From assembly GCF_029223865.1 (NCBI RefSeq), contig NZ_CP119520.1:558001-622000 (forward strand): a stretch of DNA of 64,000 nt, written 5' to 3'. Under the pieces are notes generated by a model that was not told the origin of the DNA, searched no databases, and was given only the letters and a program-made list of their open reading frames with translations. Source of the DNA: Telluria mixta (GTDB lineage Bacteria > Pseudomonadota > Gammaproteobacteria > Burkholderiales > Burkholderiaceae_D). The translations under genes were made by a program, and so were the position numbers. Of the stretch, positions 12,531 through 20,998 are shown in pieces; position 1 is the stretch's first letter, and the number at the start of each line of letters is the position of its first letter.

Positions 12531-14528
12531 TCAGGCCGGGAGGACCGATTTGACCTTGGCGACAACATTCTCGACCGTGAAGCCGAAGTGCTTGAACAGC
12601 ACCGGGGCCGGAGCCGATTCGCCGAAGGTATCGATGCCCACCACGGCACCTTCCAGGCCGACGTACTTGTACCAGAAGTCCGTCACACCAGCCTCGACGG
12701 CCACGCGCGGGATGCCGCGGCCCAGCACGGCAGCCTTGTAGGCCGCGTCCTGGCGCTCGAACACGTCGGTCGACGGCATCGACACCACACGCACCTGGAT
12801 ACCCTGGCCAGCCAGGGTTTCGGCGGCTTTCACCGCCAGTTCCACTTCCGAACCCGTCGCGATCAGGACCGCGGCCGGATTCGCCACATCGCGCAGCACG
12901 TAGCCGCCCTTGGCGATGTTCGCGACGGTTGCCGCGTCACGCTCCATGAACGGCAGGTTCTGGCGCGAGAAAATCAGGGTCGACGGACCGTCCTTGCGCT
13001 TGACCGCAGCGCCCCAGGCGACGGTCGATTCCGTCGTGTCGCACGGACGCCAGTTGTCCAGGTTCGGGATCAGGCGCAGCGACGAGACGTGTTCGACCGA
13101 CTGGTGCGTCGGGCCGTCTTCGCCCAGGCCGATCGAGTCGTGCGTGAACACGAACAGCGAACGGATCTTCATCAGCGCGGCCATGCGCAGGGCGTTGCGG
13201 CTGTAGTCCGAGAACGTCAGGAACGTGGCGCCGAACGGGATGAAGCCGCCGTGCAGGGCGACACCGTTCATCATCGCGGCCATGCCGAATTCGCGCACGC
13301 CGTAGTTGATGTGGTTGCCCGGGGTGCCCGAACGGACGGCGACCGATTCCTTCCAGTTGGTCAGGTTCGAGCCGGTCAGGTCGGCCGAGCCGCCCAGGAA
13401 TTCCGGCAGCACCGGGGCCAGCGCCTGGATCGCGTTCTGGCTCGCCTTGCGGGTCGCGATGGTTTCCTTCTTGTCGATGGTCTGCGCGATGGCGGCGGCC
13501 AGCGTCTCTTCGAATTTGCCCGGCAGGTCACCCTTCATGCGGCGCTCGAATTCGGCGGCCAGTTCCGGGTACTGCGCGCGGTAGCCGGCGAACAGCGCGT
13601 TCCACTCGCCTTCGACGGCGGCGCCCTTCTGCTTCTGGTCCCAGGCTTCGTAGATCGGGGCCGGGATGTCGAACGGGATGGCGTCCCAGATCAGGTGCTC
13701 GCGCACCGCGGCGACTTCCTTCTCGCCCAGCGCGGCGCCGTGCACCTTGTCGCCGCCCTGCAGGTTCGGCGAACCCTTGCCGATGATGGTCTTGCAGCAG
13801 ATCAGCGTCGGACGGTCCGACTGCTTGGCCTGCGCGATGGCCGCGTCCACGGCGGCGACGTCGTGGCCATCCACGCCCGGGATCACGTTCCAGCCGTACG
13901 CTGCGAAGCGCTGCGGCGTGTCGTCCGTGAACCAGCCTTCCACCTTGCCGTCGATCGAGATGCCGTTGTCGTCGTACAGCCAGATCAGCTTGTTCAGGCG
14001 CAGCGTGCCGGCCAGCGACGCGACTTCGTGCGAGATGCCTTCCATCAGGCAGCCGTCACCCAGGAACGCGTACGTGTAGTGGTCGACGATGTCGAAGCCC
14101 GGACGGTTGAATTCCTTCGCGAGCAGCCACTCGGCCAGCGCCATGCCGACGGCGTTGGCGATGCCTTGGCCCAGCGGGCCGGTGGTCGTTTCCACGCCCG
14201 GGGTGATGCCGACTTCCGGGTGGCCCGGGGTCTTCGAATGCATCTGGCGGAAGTCGCGGATGTCGTCCATCGACAGGTCGTAGCCCGACAGGTGCAGCAG
14301 TGCGTAGTGCAGCATCGAACCGTGGCCGTTCGACAGCAGGAAACGGTCGCGATTCATCCAGCCCGGATTGGCCGGGTTGTGGCGATAATGGCCGTCCCAC
14401 AGCGCGACGGCGATCTCGGCCATGCCCATCGGCATGCCGGGGTGGCCGGAATTCGCCTTCTGGACGGCGTCCATCGCCAGCGCACGAATTGCGTTGGCCA
14501 TCAGGGTGGTGGTTTGCAGAGATTTCAT
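12531..14528 (-). CDS. tkt: Transketolase
   Basis: Transfers two-carbon ketol units in the pentose phosphate pathway using thiamine diphosphate. The 665-residue protein has the N-terminal block [14 protein letters not shown] near residue 26, the ThDP-binding segment [18 protein letters not shown] near residue 155, and the pyrimidine-domain stretch [19 protein letters not shown] near residue 470. Full length agrees with the family. It is the upstream gene of a tkt-gap pair and is divergent from rsmE. No other Calvin-cycle gene is present, so a housekeeping role is more likely than CO2 fixation. Confidence 0.98.
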   Translation of the reverse strand: MKSLQTTTLMANAIRALAMDAVQKANSGHPGMPMGMAEIAVALWDGHYRHNPANPGWMNRDRFLLSNGHGSMLHYALLHLSGYDLSMDDIRDFRQMHSKTPGHPEVGITPGVETTTGPLGQGIANAVGMALAEWLLAKEFNRPGFDIVDHYTYAFLGDGCLMEGISHEVASLAGTLRLNKLIWLYDDNGISIDGKVEGWFTDDTPQRFAAYGWNVIPGVDGHDVAAVDAAIAQAKQSDRPTLICCKTIIGKGSPNLQGGDKVHGAALGEKEVAAVREHLIWDAIPFDIPAPIYEAWDQKQKGAAVEGEWNALFAGYRAQYPELAAEFERRMKGDLPGKFEETLAAAIAQTIDKKETIATRKASQNAIQALAPVLPEFLGGSADLTGSNLTNWKESVAVRSGTPGNHINYGVREFGMAAMMNGVALHGGFIPFGATFLTFSDYSRNALRMAALMKIRSLFVFTHDSIGLGEDGPTHQSVEHVSSLRLIPNLDNWRPCDTTESTVAWGAAVKRKDGPSTLIFSRQNLPFMERDAATVANIAKGGYVLRDVANPAAVLIATGSEVELAVKAAETLAGQGIQVRVVSMPSTDVFERQDAAYKAAVLGRGIPRVAVEAGVTDFWYKYVGLEGAVVGIDTFGESAPAPVLFKHFGFTVENVVAKVKSVLPA

Positions 14529-14650
14529 GGATGTGTGGGTCTGAGGATAGGGAAGCGGTGGCGGTCAAGCTGGCCTTAACCGGGTATTTTACCAGAGCAT
14601 GACAACCTCGCTTTAAAATGCCGGCTCGTTAACGGTTCCGATTATCATCC

Positions 14651-15388
14651 ATGCCACGTTTTTACTGCCCCCAGGCGCTGATCCCCGGCAGCGTCGTCGA
14701 CCTGCCGGAAGCGGTCGCCCACCACCTGCACGTCGTGCGCCAGCAGAGCGGCGACGAGCTCGTGCTGTTCAATGGCGAGGGCGGCCAGGTGCGCGCGCGC
14801 CTCGCCGAGATCGGCAAGCGCCGCGCCAGCGCCGAGATCCTTGCGCACGACGCCGTCGACGTGGAACTCCCCTTCCGCGTCACCCTGGCCCAAGGTTTGC
14901 CGGAGGGCAGCAAGATGGACTGGATCGTCGAGAAGGCCGTCGAGCTGGGTGCGGCCGGCATCATCCCGCTGGCGGCGCAGCGCTCGGTCGTGCGGCTTTC
15001 GGGCGACCGTGCCGACAAGCGCCTTGCACACTGGCAGGCCGTCGTCGTCAGCGCGTCCGAACAATGCGGACGCAACCGGCTGGCACACGTCGCGCCCGTG
15101 CAGGACGCGAACCGCTGGCTTGCAGAATCAGGCACCAGCGCAGGCGCCGGCACGCGCATCCTGCTCTCCCCGCGCGCGGACGCATCGCTCGCGCAGTGGG
15201 TGCGCGCGACCCCGGCGCAGGACATCACCCTGCTCGTCGGGCCGGAAGGCGGTTTCACGGACCAGGAAGAAGATGCGGCGCGGGCTGCCGGCGCACTGGC
15301 CCTGTCGATGGGACCGCGCGTGCTGCGCACGGAGACGGCCGGATTGGCCGCGCTCGCGATCCTGGCGGCGGGCTGGGGCGGGATCTGA
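14651..15388 (+). CDS. rsmE: 16S rRNA (uracil-1498-N3)-methyltransferase RsmE
   Basis: Methylates N3 of U1498 in the 30S decoding region. It is a 245-residue SPOUT-class enzyme. The N-terminal PUA-like part starts MPRFYCPQAL; the knotted SAM-binding part has LPEGSKMDWIVEKAVELG near residue 86, SEQCGRNRL near residue 138, LLVGPEGGFTDQE near residue 195 and the closing MGPRVLRTETAGLAAL. The ATG at 14651 is the only start that keeps the family N-terminus. It stands alone and is followed by a terminator shared with the converging TonB receptor. Confidence 0.95.
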   Translation: MPRFYCPQALIPGSVVDLPEAVAHHLHVVRQQSGDELVLFNGEGGQVRARLAEIGKRRASAEILAHDAVDVELPFRVTLAQGLPEGSKMDWIVEKAVELGAAGIIPLAAQRSVVRLSGDRADKRLAHWQAVVVSASEQCGRNRLAHVAPVQDANRWLAESGTSAGAGTRILLSPRADASLAQWVRATPAQDITLLVGPEGGFTDQEEDAARAAGALALSMGPRVLRTETAGLAALAILAAGWGGI

Positions 15389-15390
15389 AT

Positions 15391-15427
15391 AAAAAAACCC
15401 GCCCGCAGCCGGGGCTGCGTGCGGGGT
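15391..15427. terminator. Bidirectional terminator between rsmE and the third TonB receptor
   Basis: Core stem CGCAGC (15404-15409), loop CGGG, GCTGCG (15414-15419), extended by AACCCGC/GCGGGGTT-type pairing. The seven-base A-run at its left is a T-run for the minus-strand receptor, for which it is the stronger terminator. Confidence 0.8.
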
Positions 15428-15455
15428 TGTGCGAAACGGTTTCGCTTGGTTTCGC

Positions 15456-18359
15456 TTAGAACGTGTAGGCCAGGCCCAGGCTGAAGAAGCGGCCGATGGC
15501 GCCTGCCTGGTGCAGCGAGGCGTTGTACGACGTTTGCGCGCCCGAGTTGCCGTAGGTCGCCACGTCAGCCGGCGGCTGGCGGTCGAACAGGTTCAGGATC
15601 GAACCCTTCACCGTCAGGTTCTGGCTCAGCTTGTACTGCAGGTTCAGGTTGACCGACGTGAACGATGCAACGTGGCAGTAGTACTCAGGCTGCGGCAGGT
15701 TGCGGAAGTACGCGCGGCCACCCACGTTGAAGCTGGTACCGCCAGGGCCCGAGCAGTCGTTCACGCCCAGCGACGGGTCGATGGTCGAGAAGTCGCTGGT
15801 GTAGTTCACCGTCGTGTTCACGTCCAGCGGGCCACGGCTCCAGGCCAGCGAGAACTGTGCACGGTCCTTCGGGCTGCCGGTCGCGCCGGAAATCGCCGAC
15901 GGGCCTTGCGTGCCGGCCAGCTGGTAGCTCACGCCACCGGCGGCTTCCGTCAGGTAGCTGAAGGTGTGCGCCGCGCTCAGGTTCGCCTTCAGGGAGCCCA
16001 GGTCGTTCGGCAGGCGCCAGCGGTAGCCGATGTCCGCTTCGATGCCGCTGGTCTTGGTGCCGCCCAGGTTCACGTATGGCGAGGTCGCGTAGATGATCGG
16101 GCCCAGCGCCGGGGTGCCGACGGAGGTGGTACCGTCGCCGTTGGCGATGTCCAGCGGGGTGACCGGGCCGCGCACGAATGCCGGGACGTAGCTTGGATCG
16201 TTACCGGCGGCCGACACGATCTGGTTGGTGACCTTGATGTTGTAGTAGTCGAGGGTGGCGTTCAGGCCACGCACCGGCTCCAGGATCACGCCCAGGGTGT
16301 AGGACGTCGATTTCTCAGGCGACAGCGACGGCGTGGTCAGCTGGACGTACGGCGGGTTCAGGCCGCAGGCGGTCGGCACATTGCCCGCGGTGTTCGGGTT
16401 GCCGTTCGCGCACAGGACCGGATCGTCGATACCGTTGAAGGTGAAGAACGAACCGGCATTGCCCACCTCGGCCGGGTTCGGCGCGCGGAAGCCCTTGGCG
16501 TACGTACCGCGCACGCCGAACTGGCTCATCGGCGCCCACTTGAAGCTCGCCGCCGGCGTGAACTTGTTGAAGTTCTTGTAGTGGTCGTAACGGCCCGACG
16601 CGTGCAGTTCCAGGTTCTTGATCGGGGTTGCCTGCAGTTCGGCGAAGGCTGCGGTGTTCGTCTCGTCGCCGATCACGAATGCCGTGGTCTGTGCGACCTG
16701 GCCGTTTGCCGTCAGGCTGGCCGCCGGCGAGTTCTGGGTGCGCTTGTGGTAGTGCACGCCGGCTGCCAGGGCCAGCGGACCGGCGCCCAGTTGCATCAGC
16801 TCGCGCGAACCGACCGCGTCGAAGTAGTTCAGCTTCGACTCGAGGGTGTTCGAGAAGTGCGGCGACACCGTGTTGAGGAGTGCCGGCGAGTTGCCGCCGA
16901 TCGGATTCCACGTGCCGTTGAAGATCGCGTTGTACAGGGCTGCACGGTCGATGTAGCCGCTGTAGTCGATGTCGGTCTTGACCTTGGTGATGCCGCCGGC
17001 GACGTTGACGTCCCAGCCGTAGGCGCTGCCGTGCAGGTCGAGGGCGAAGCGGGTCGTGGTCGCGGTGTTGTCCTGGGTCGCGAATGGATCGGTGCCCGGG
17101 ATGTAGCCGTACAGGCGGGCCGGCGCGCCCAGCTGGTTGAACGCCGCGTTGGCCGGGATCAGGGTGCTCGGTACACGGCTGTTGCCCGAGGTCACGACGC
17201 CATTGTTCAGCGAGTTGTTGCCGCCGAAGGTGGTCGGCGAATAGGCCGACAGGTAACTGCCGCGGTTGTTCACGCTGTTACGCTGGAACATCGAGCCCTT
17301 GAACGCCAGTTCCCAGTCCGCGTTCAGCTTCTTGGTCATGCCGACCAGCAGGTTGATGTTCTCGGTCTGCGGCTGGATGTTCGTCTTGTCATCGCGGATG
17401 GCGCAGCCGCCGCTCATGTACAGGTCGTAGTTACACTTGGTCGGATCCAGGAACTGGAAGTTGGCCGAATTGTCGATCGCAGCATACGGCTTGCCCGTGG
17501 CAGGATTGATCCCCGGTTTAGCCGGGCCGGCCGGGTTGTACAGGAACGGGCTGTTGGTCGCGGTCAGGCGCGAGTTCAGGCCGTTGGGCACGCCCAGGCG
17601 GATGTTGTTGCCGCCGCGCGAACGCCAGTCGGCATTGGCCCAGTCGAAACGGTCGCGGTCCGCCACCTTGATCGCACCCTGGCGGCGCCACTCGGCAGTG
17701 ATGAAGGCGTTGTAGCCGTCGTTGTCCAGGTCGCCGATACCGGTGCTGATCGACGCGCGGTGCGTCTTGCCGCCGCCGTGCTGGGTGTTGCCGGATTCGG
17801 CCGCCACGCGGGTGCCGTTCAGGTTTTTCTTCAGCTTGATGTTGACGACGCCGGCGATGGCGTCGGAACCGTACAGCGACGAAGCGCCGCTTTTCAGGAC
17901 TTCGATGCTGTCGATGGCATCGAACGGAATCGAGGAGACGTCGACGAAGGCGCGCTGGGCGTCATCCGACAGCGGGTACGGGGCGAGGCGGTGGCCGTCG
18001 ACCAGCACGAGGGTCGCGCCGACCGTCAGGCCGCGCAGCGAAATGCCGGAAGCGCCGTTCGCGAATGCGCCGGAGAAGCCGGTACCGAGCGTGCCCTGGC
18101 CGTTGGCGGCGAGGTCGTTCAGCAGTTCGGCGACGGAGGTCTTGCCGCTTTTCTGGATGTCCGCGGCCGTCAACACCTGCACGGGGGTCGGGGTTTCGGT
18201 GTCGGTACGGCTGATCAGCGAACCGGTGACGACCACGCGCGCGGGTGCCTGGGCACTGACCGCATCTTGCGTCTGAGCCATTGCCGGTGCTGCCAGCAGA
18301 GCGCCGCTGGCCACTACGAACGAAATCGCCAATGGCATCGACTTCAATTTAAACGTCAT
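15456..18359 (-). CDS. TonB-dependent outer-membrane receptor 3
   Basis: A 967-residue receptor. The signal peptide ends near residue 29 (APAMAQ), then the plug RVVVTGSLISRTDTETPTPV, then SGASSLYGSDAIAGVVNIKL near residue 155. The barrel ends in GLAYTF. Many glycine/serine/asparagine-rich stretches are typical of the large CirA/FecA-like receptors of Xanthomonas and Massilia. AAGGAG lies seven bases before the ATG. It is only distantly similar to the tandem pair at 4.4-10.5 kb. It is preceded by a long AT-rich palindromic region that may be its control region. Ligand unknown. Confidence 0.92.
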   Translation of the reverse strand: MTFKLKSMPLAISFVVASGALLAAPAMAQTQDAVSAQAPARVVVTGSLISRTDTETPTPVQVLTAADIQKSGKTSVAELLNDLAANGQGTLGTGFSGAFANGASGISLRGLTVGATLVLVDGHRLAPYPLSDDAQRAFVDVSSIPFDAIDSIEVLKSGASSLYGSDAIAGVVNIKLKKNLNGTRVAAESGNTQHGGGKTHRASISTGIGDLDNDGYNAFITAEWRRQGAIKVADRDRFDWANADWRSRGGNNIRLGVPNGLNSRLTATNSPFLYNPAGPAKPGINPATGKPYAAIDNSANFQFLDPTKCNYDLYMSGGCAIRDDKTNIQPQTENINLLVGMTKKLNADWELAFKGSMFQRNSVNNRGSYLSAYSPTTFGGNNSLNNGVVTSGNSRVPSTLIPANAAFNQLGAPARLYGYIPGTDPFATQDNTATTTRFALDLHGSAYGWDVNVAGGITKVKTDIDYSGYIDRAALYNAIFNGTWNPIGGNSPALLNTVSPHFSNTLESKLNYFDAVGSRELMQLGAGPLALAAGVHYHKRTQNSPAASLTANGQVAQTTAFVIGDETNTAAFAELQATPIKNLELHASGRYDHYKNFNKFTPAASFKWAPMSQFGVRGTYAKGFRAPNPAEVGNAGSFFTFNGIDDPVLCANGNPNTAGNVPTACGLNPPYVQLTTPSLSPEKSTSYTLGVILEPVRGLNATLDYYNIKVTNQIVSAAGNDPSYVPAFVRGPVTPLDIANGDGTTSVGTPALGPIIYATSPYVNLGGTKTSGIEADIGYRWRLPNDLGSLKANLSAAHTFSYLTEAAGGVSYQLAGTQGPSAISGATGSPKDRAQFSLAWSRGPLDVNTTVNYTSDFSTIDPSLGVNDCSGPGGTSFNVGGRAYFRNLPQPEYYCHVASFTSVNLNLQYKLSQNLTVKGSILNLFDRQPPADVATYGNSGAQTSYNASLHQAGAIGRFFSLGLAYTF

Positions 18360-19086
18360 GAATACTTCTCCTTCTCGAATCTCTCAAAGTGGTCTTTTAC
18401 GTTCACCACATGCAGGCACGGCGCTTATGCGCGGGGGCGGCCAAGCTGCGCCGCCCCCGTTTGCACGGCCGTTGCCTGCAAAGGCTTTTGGCCTGGTGCG
18501 TTTAAACTACTGGTGACTATCACACTAATTGATGTGTTTTTTCATCATTCGCCCTGTAGGACGAACCCTCTCAAATAACGTTTCATAGATATCAAACGTT
18601 ACTGATTTGTCGATAAAACCATAGCAAAAGCGAAAGTGTCAATGAAACACAATTGCCGAAATGTGTAGAAACAACACATTTAGAAAACGAAAGAATTAAT
18701 GCTTTTCACTGGTGCAGTGCAGCACCAGAAAGGGTTTTCTTTTGGACAAATATTGCACTATTGAAGTGAGTCACCCGAACTTGCCATGCATATTGCTTGA
18801 ATTCGACCCAGAACATGCTCGACGCACTGCAGCAGGAAAATTCTTAACCTCACGCATTTTGGATGGAATCGCCTGATGTTCCGGTTGCCACCATGCATGG
18901 GGGAAACCAACGTCGGTTGCTTGTCTACAACAGAAAACGAGGGAAACGGGGCATTCCCCGGTACCCCGTAACGGGCCCTTTTCTGCCGGCCCGGGTGGCC
19001 GATGCCTTATACTGGCGCCTGTACCGATCTGCCGCCGCCGGCACGGCGCCCGTCCGGCGCCGCCGCGCGCCGGCCTACCACTCATC
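18360..19086. other. 727-base AT-rich gap with three perfect inverted repeats
   Basis: No convincing gene on either strand. It lies upstream of TonB receptor 3 (minus) and of the FAD oxidoreductase (plus). Three perfect inverted repeats are visible: TAACGTTT/AAACGTTA at 18576-18601 (10-base spacer), AAATGTGT/ACACATTT at 18659-18681 (7-base spacer), and CTGGTGC/GCACCAG at 18709-18728 (6-base spacer). They cluster within about 155 bases, 220-370 bases before the receptor start, and look like regulator sites or a structured leader. The rest, 18730-19086, grows GC-richer toward the oxidoreductase and shows nothing I can name. Confidence 0.5.
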
Positions 19087-20703
19087 ATGCTGCGAATTAA
19101 CGAACTCAAACTGCCCCTGAATCACCCCGACCACGCCCTGCGCGACGCCATCGTCGGCCGGCTTGGTATCGAAAGCGGAGACCTGATCGACTTCACGGTC
19201 TTCAAGCGCAGCTACGACGCGCGCAAGAAGACCGCCATCGTCCTGATCTACGCCCTCGACGTGGAAGTCCGCGACGAGGCGGCCGTGCTGGCCCGGCTGG
19301 CGCGCGATCCGCATATCGTCCCGGCACCCGACACCGGCTACAAGTTCGTGACGAAGGCCCTCCCCGCGCCGGGCACGCCGCGGCCCGTGGTCGTGGGCAT
19401 GGGCCCGTGCGGGCTGTTCGTCGCGCTGATCCTGGCCCAGATGGGCTTCAAGCCGCTCGTGCTGGAACGCGGCAAGATCGTGCGCGAGCGCACCGTCGAC
19501 ACCTTCGGCTTCTGGCGCAAGCGCAAGCTCAACACGGAATCGAACGTGCAGTTCGGCGAAGGCGGCGCCGGCACCTTCTCGGACGGCAAGCTGTACAGCC
19601 AGGTCAAGGATCCGAAGCACTACGGCCGCAAGGTCCTGAATGAATTCGTGAAGTCGGGCGCGCCGGAGGAAATCCTGTACGTCAGCAAGCCGCACATCGG
19701 CACGTTCCGCCTGGTGAAAATGGTGGAACAGATGCGCGCCGAGATCCTCGCGCTGGGCGGAGAGATCCGCTTCCAGACGCGCGTGGAAGACGTGCTGATC
19801 GAAGGCGAAGGCAGCGCCCGTCAAGTCGTGGGCGTCAGGCTGCACACGGGCGAGACGATCCCGACCCGCCACCTCGTGATGGCCGTCGGCCACAGCGCGC
19901 GCGACACGTTCGAGATGCTGTACGAGCGCGGCGTGTACGTCGAAGCGAAACCGTTCTCGATCGGCTTCCGCGTCGAGCATCCGCAGTCGCTAATCGACGT
20001 CTGCCGCTTCGGCCCGAACGCCGGCAACAAGATCCTCGGCGCGGCCGACTACAAGATCGTCCACCACGCCTCCAACGGCCGCAGCGTGTACAGCTTCTGC
20101 ATGTGCCCGGGTGGTACCGTCGTGGCCGCGTCGTCCGAGGAAGGGCGCGTCGTCACGAACGGCATGAGCCAGTATTCGCGCGCCGAGCGCAACGCCAACA
20201 GCGCGATCGTCGTCGGGATCACCCCGTCCGACTATCCGGGCCACCCGCTGGCCGGCATCGCGTTCCAGCGCGAACTGGAATCGCGCGCCTTCGTGCTGGG
20301 CGGCAGCAATTACGATGCCCCGGGCCAGTTGATGGGCGACTTCGTGCGCGGCGTGCCGTCGACCGAATTCGGCAGCGTGACGCCGTCGTTCAAGCCGGCC
20401 GTGCACCTGACCGACCTCGCCCCGGCCCTGCCCGACTACGCCACCGTGGCGCTGCGCGAAGCCTTCGTCGCGTTCGACAAGCAGATCAAGGGCTACTACA
20501 AGGAAGACGCCGTGCTGACCGGCGTCGAGACCCGCACGTCGTCGCCGATCCGCATCAAGCGCCACGACGACAACCTGCAGAGCCTGAACACGGCAGGCCT
20601 GTACCCGGCCGGCGAAGGCGCCGGCTACGCGGGCGGCATCATGTCGGCCGCGATCGACGGCATCCGCGTCGCGGAAGCGGTCGCACTGGCCATGGTCGGC
20701 TGA
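19087..20703 (+). CDS. NAD(P)/FAD-dependent oxidoreductase of unknown substrate (COG2509 type)
   Basis: A 538-residue flavoprotein. A small N-terminal domain (about residues 1-95, LRINELKLPLNHPDHALRDA) precedes a Rossmann FAD fold with VVGMGPCGLFVALILAQMG near residue 100 and an acidic-ending strand PLVLERG. Further conserved stretches are NVQFGEGGAGTFSDGKLYSQ near residue 155, and the C-terminal GLYPAGEGAGYAGGIMSAAI, which closes the FAD site. The family is widespread but uncharacterised in substrate. It is a single gene; no Shine-Dalgarno is clear before the ATG at 19087. Confidence 0.88.
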   Translation: MLRINELKLPLNHPDHALRDAIVGRLGIESGDLIDFTVFKRSYDARKKTAIVLIYALDVEVRDEAAVLARLARDPHIVPAPDTGYKFVTKALPAPGTPRPVVVGMGPCGLFVALILAQMGFKPLVLERGKIVRERTVDTFGFWRKRKLNTESNVQFGEGGAGTFSDGKLYSQVKDPKHYGRKVLNEFVKSGAPEEILYVSKPHIGTFRLVKMVEQMRAEILALGGEIRFQTRVEDVLIEGEGSARQVVGVRLHTGETIPTRHLVMAVGHSARDTFEMLYERGVYVEAKPFSIGFRVEHPQSLIDVCRFGPNAGNKILGAADYKIVHHASNGRSVYSFCMCPGGTVVAASSEEGRVVTNGMSQYSRAERNANSAIVVGITPSDYPGHPLAGIAFQRELESRAFVLGGSNYDAPGQLMGDFVRGVPSTEFGSVTPSFKPAVHLTDLAPALPDYATVALREAFVAFDKQIKGYYKEDAVLTGVETRTSSPIRIKRHDDNLQSLNTAGLYPAGEGAGYAGGIMSAAIDGIRVAEAVALAMVG

Positions 20704-20789
20704 GTTCCTTCCTCACCTCCCCTGGCGCCGGTCTCACGGCCGGCGCCCGCCTGCATGGCCGAAACCACCTGATTCCACTGATCGAGACA

Positions 20790-20971
20790 TATGTACATAA
20801 AGATGTCGTACATACACGCTTGATTTCACAAAGAAATATTGTTTCAAATTTTTACAAGCGTTAATGCAAATCTGTCTGTTTTTGACGTAATTACACCACA
20901 AATCTGCGTGAATTTTAGTTTCTGTGGTGTATGTTTACTGTTCTTGAAATATTGGTTATCCGCTATTTCAA
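20790..20971 (+). promoter_or_regulatory. Leader region of TonB receptor 4 with three inverted repeats
   Basis: The 295-base AT-rich gap before the fourth receptor contains TATGTAC/GTACATA (20790-20796 and 20808-20814), TACACCACA/TGTGGTGTA (20892-20900 and 20923-20931, centres 31 bases apart), and TTGAAATA/TATTTCAA (20944-20951 and 20964-20971). All arms are perfect. The last ends about 27 bases before the ATG and could fold next to the ribosome site; the middle pair has a spacing near three helical turns, fitting a dimeric regulator. Function inferred. Confidence 0.5.
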
Positions 20972-20998
20972 ACTTGTAACCTACAAAACAGGACCAAG

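Noticed and set aside
12531..14528. tkt and gap as part of a Calvin cycle operon
   Set aside because: No RuBisCO, phosphoribulokinase or cbb regulator in the region; gap and tkt are housekeeping genes commonly adjacent in betaproteobacteria.
12588..14579. 663-codon plus-strand frame over tkt
   Set aside because: Antisense shadow of transketolase with no domain.
15429..18578. 1049-codon plus-strand frame over TonB receptor 3
   Set aside because: Same mirror effect of high G+C; the sense gene has a ribosome site, signal peptide and terminal phenylalanine.
18771..19109. 112-codon minus-strand frame in the long intergenic region
   Set aside because: No ribosome site or recognisable motif, and it runs into the start of the FAD oxidoreductase on the other strand.
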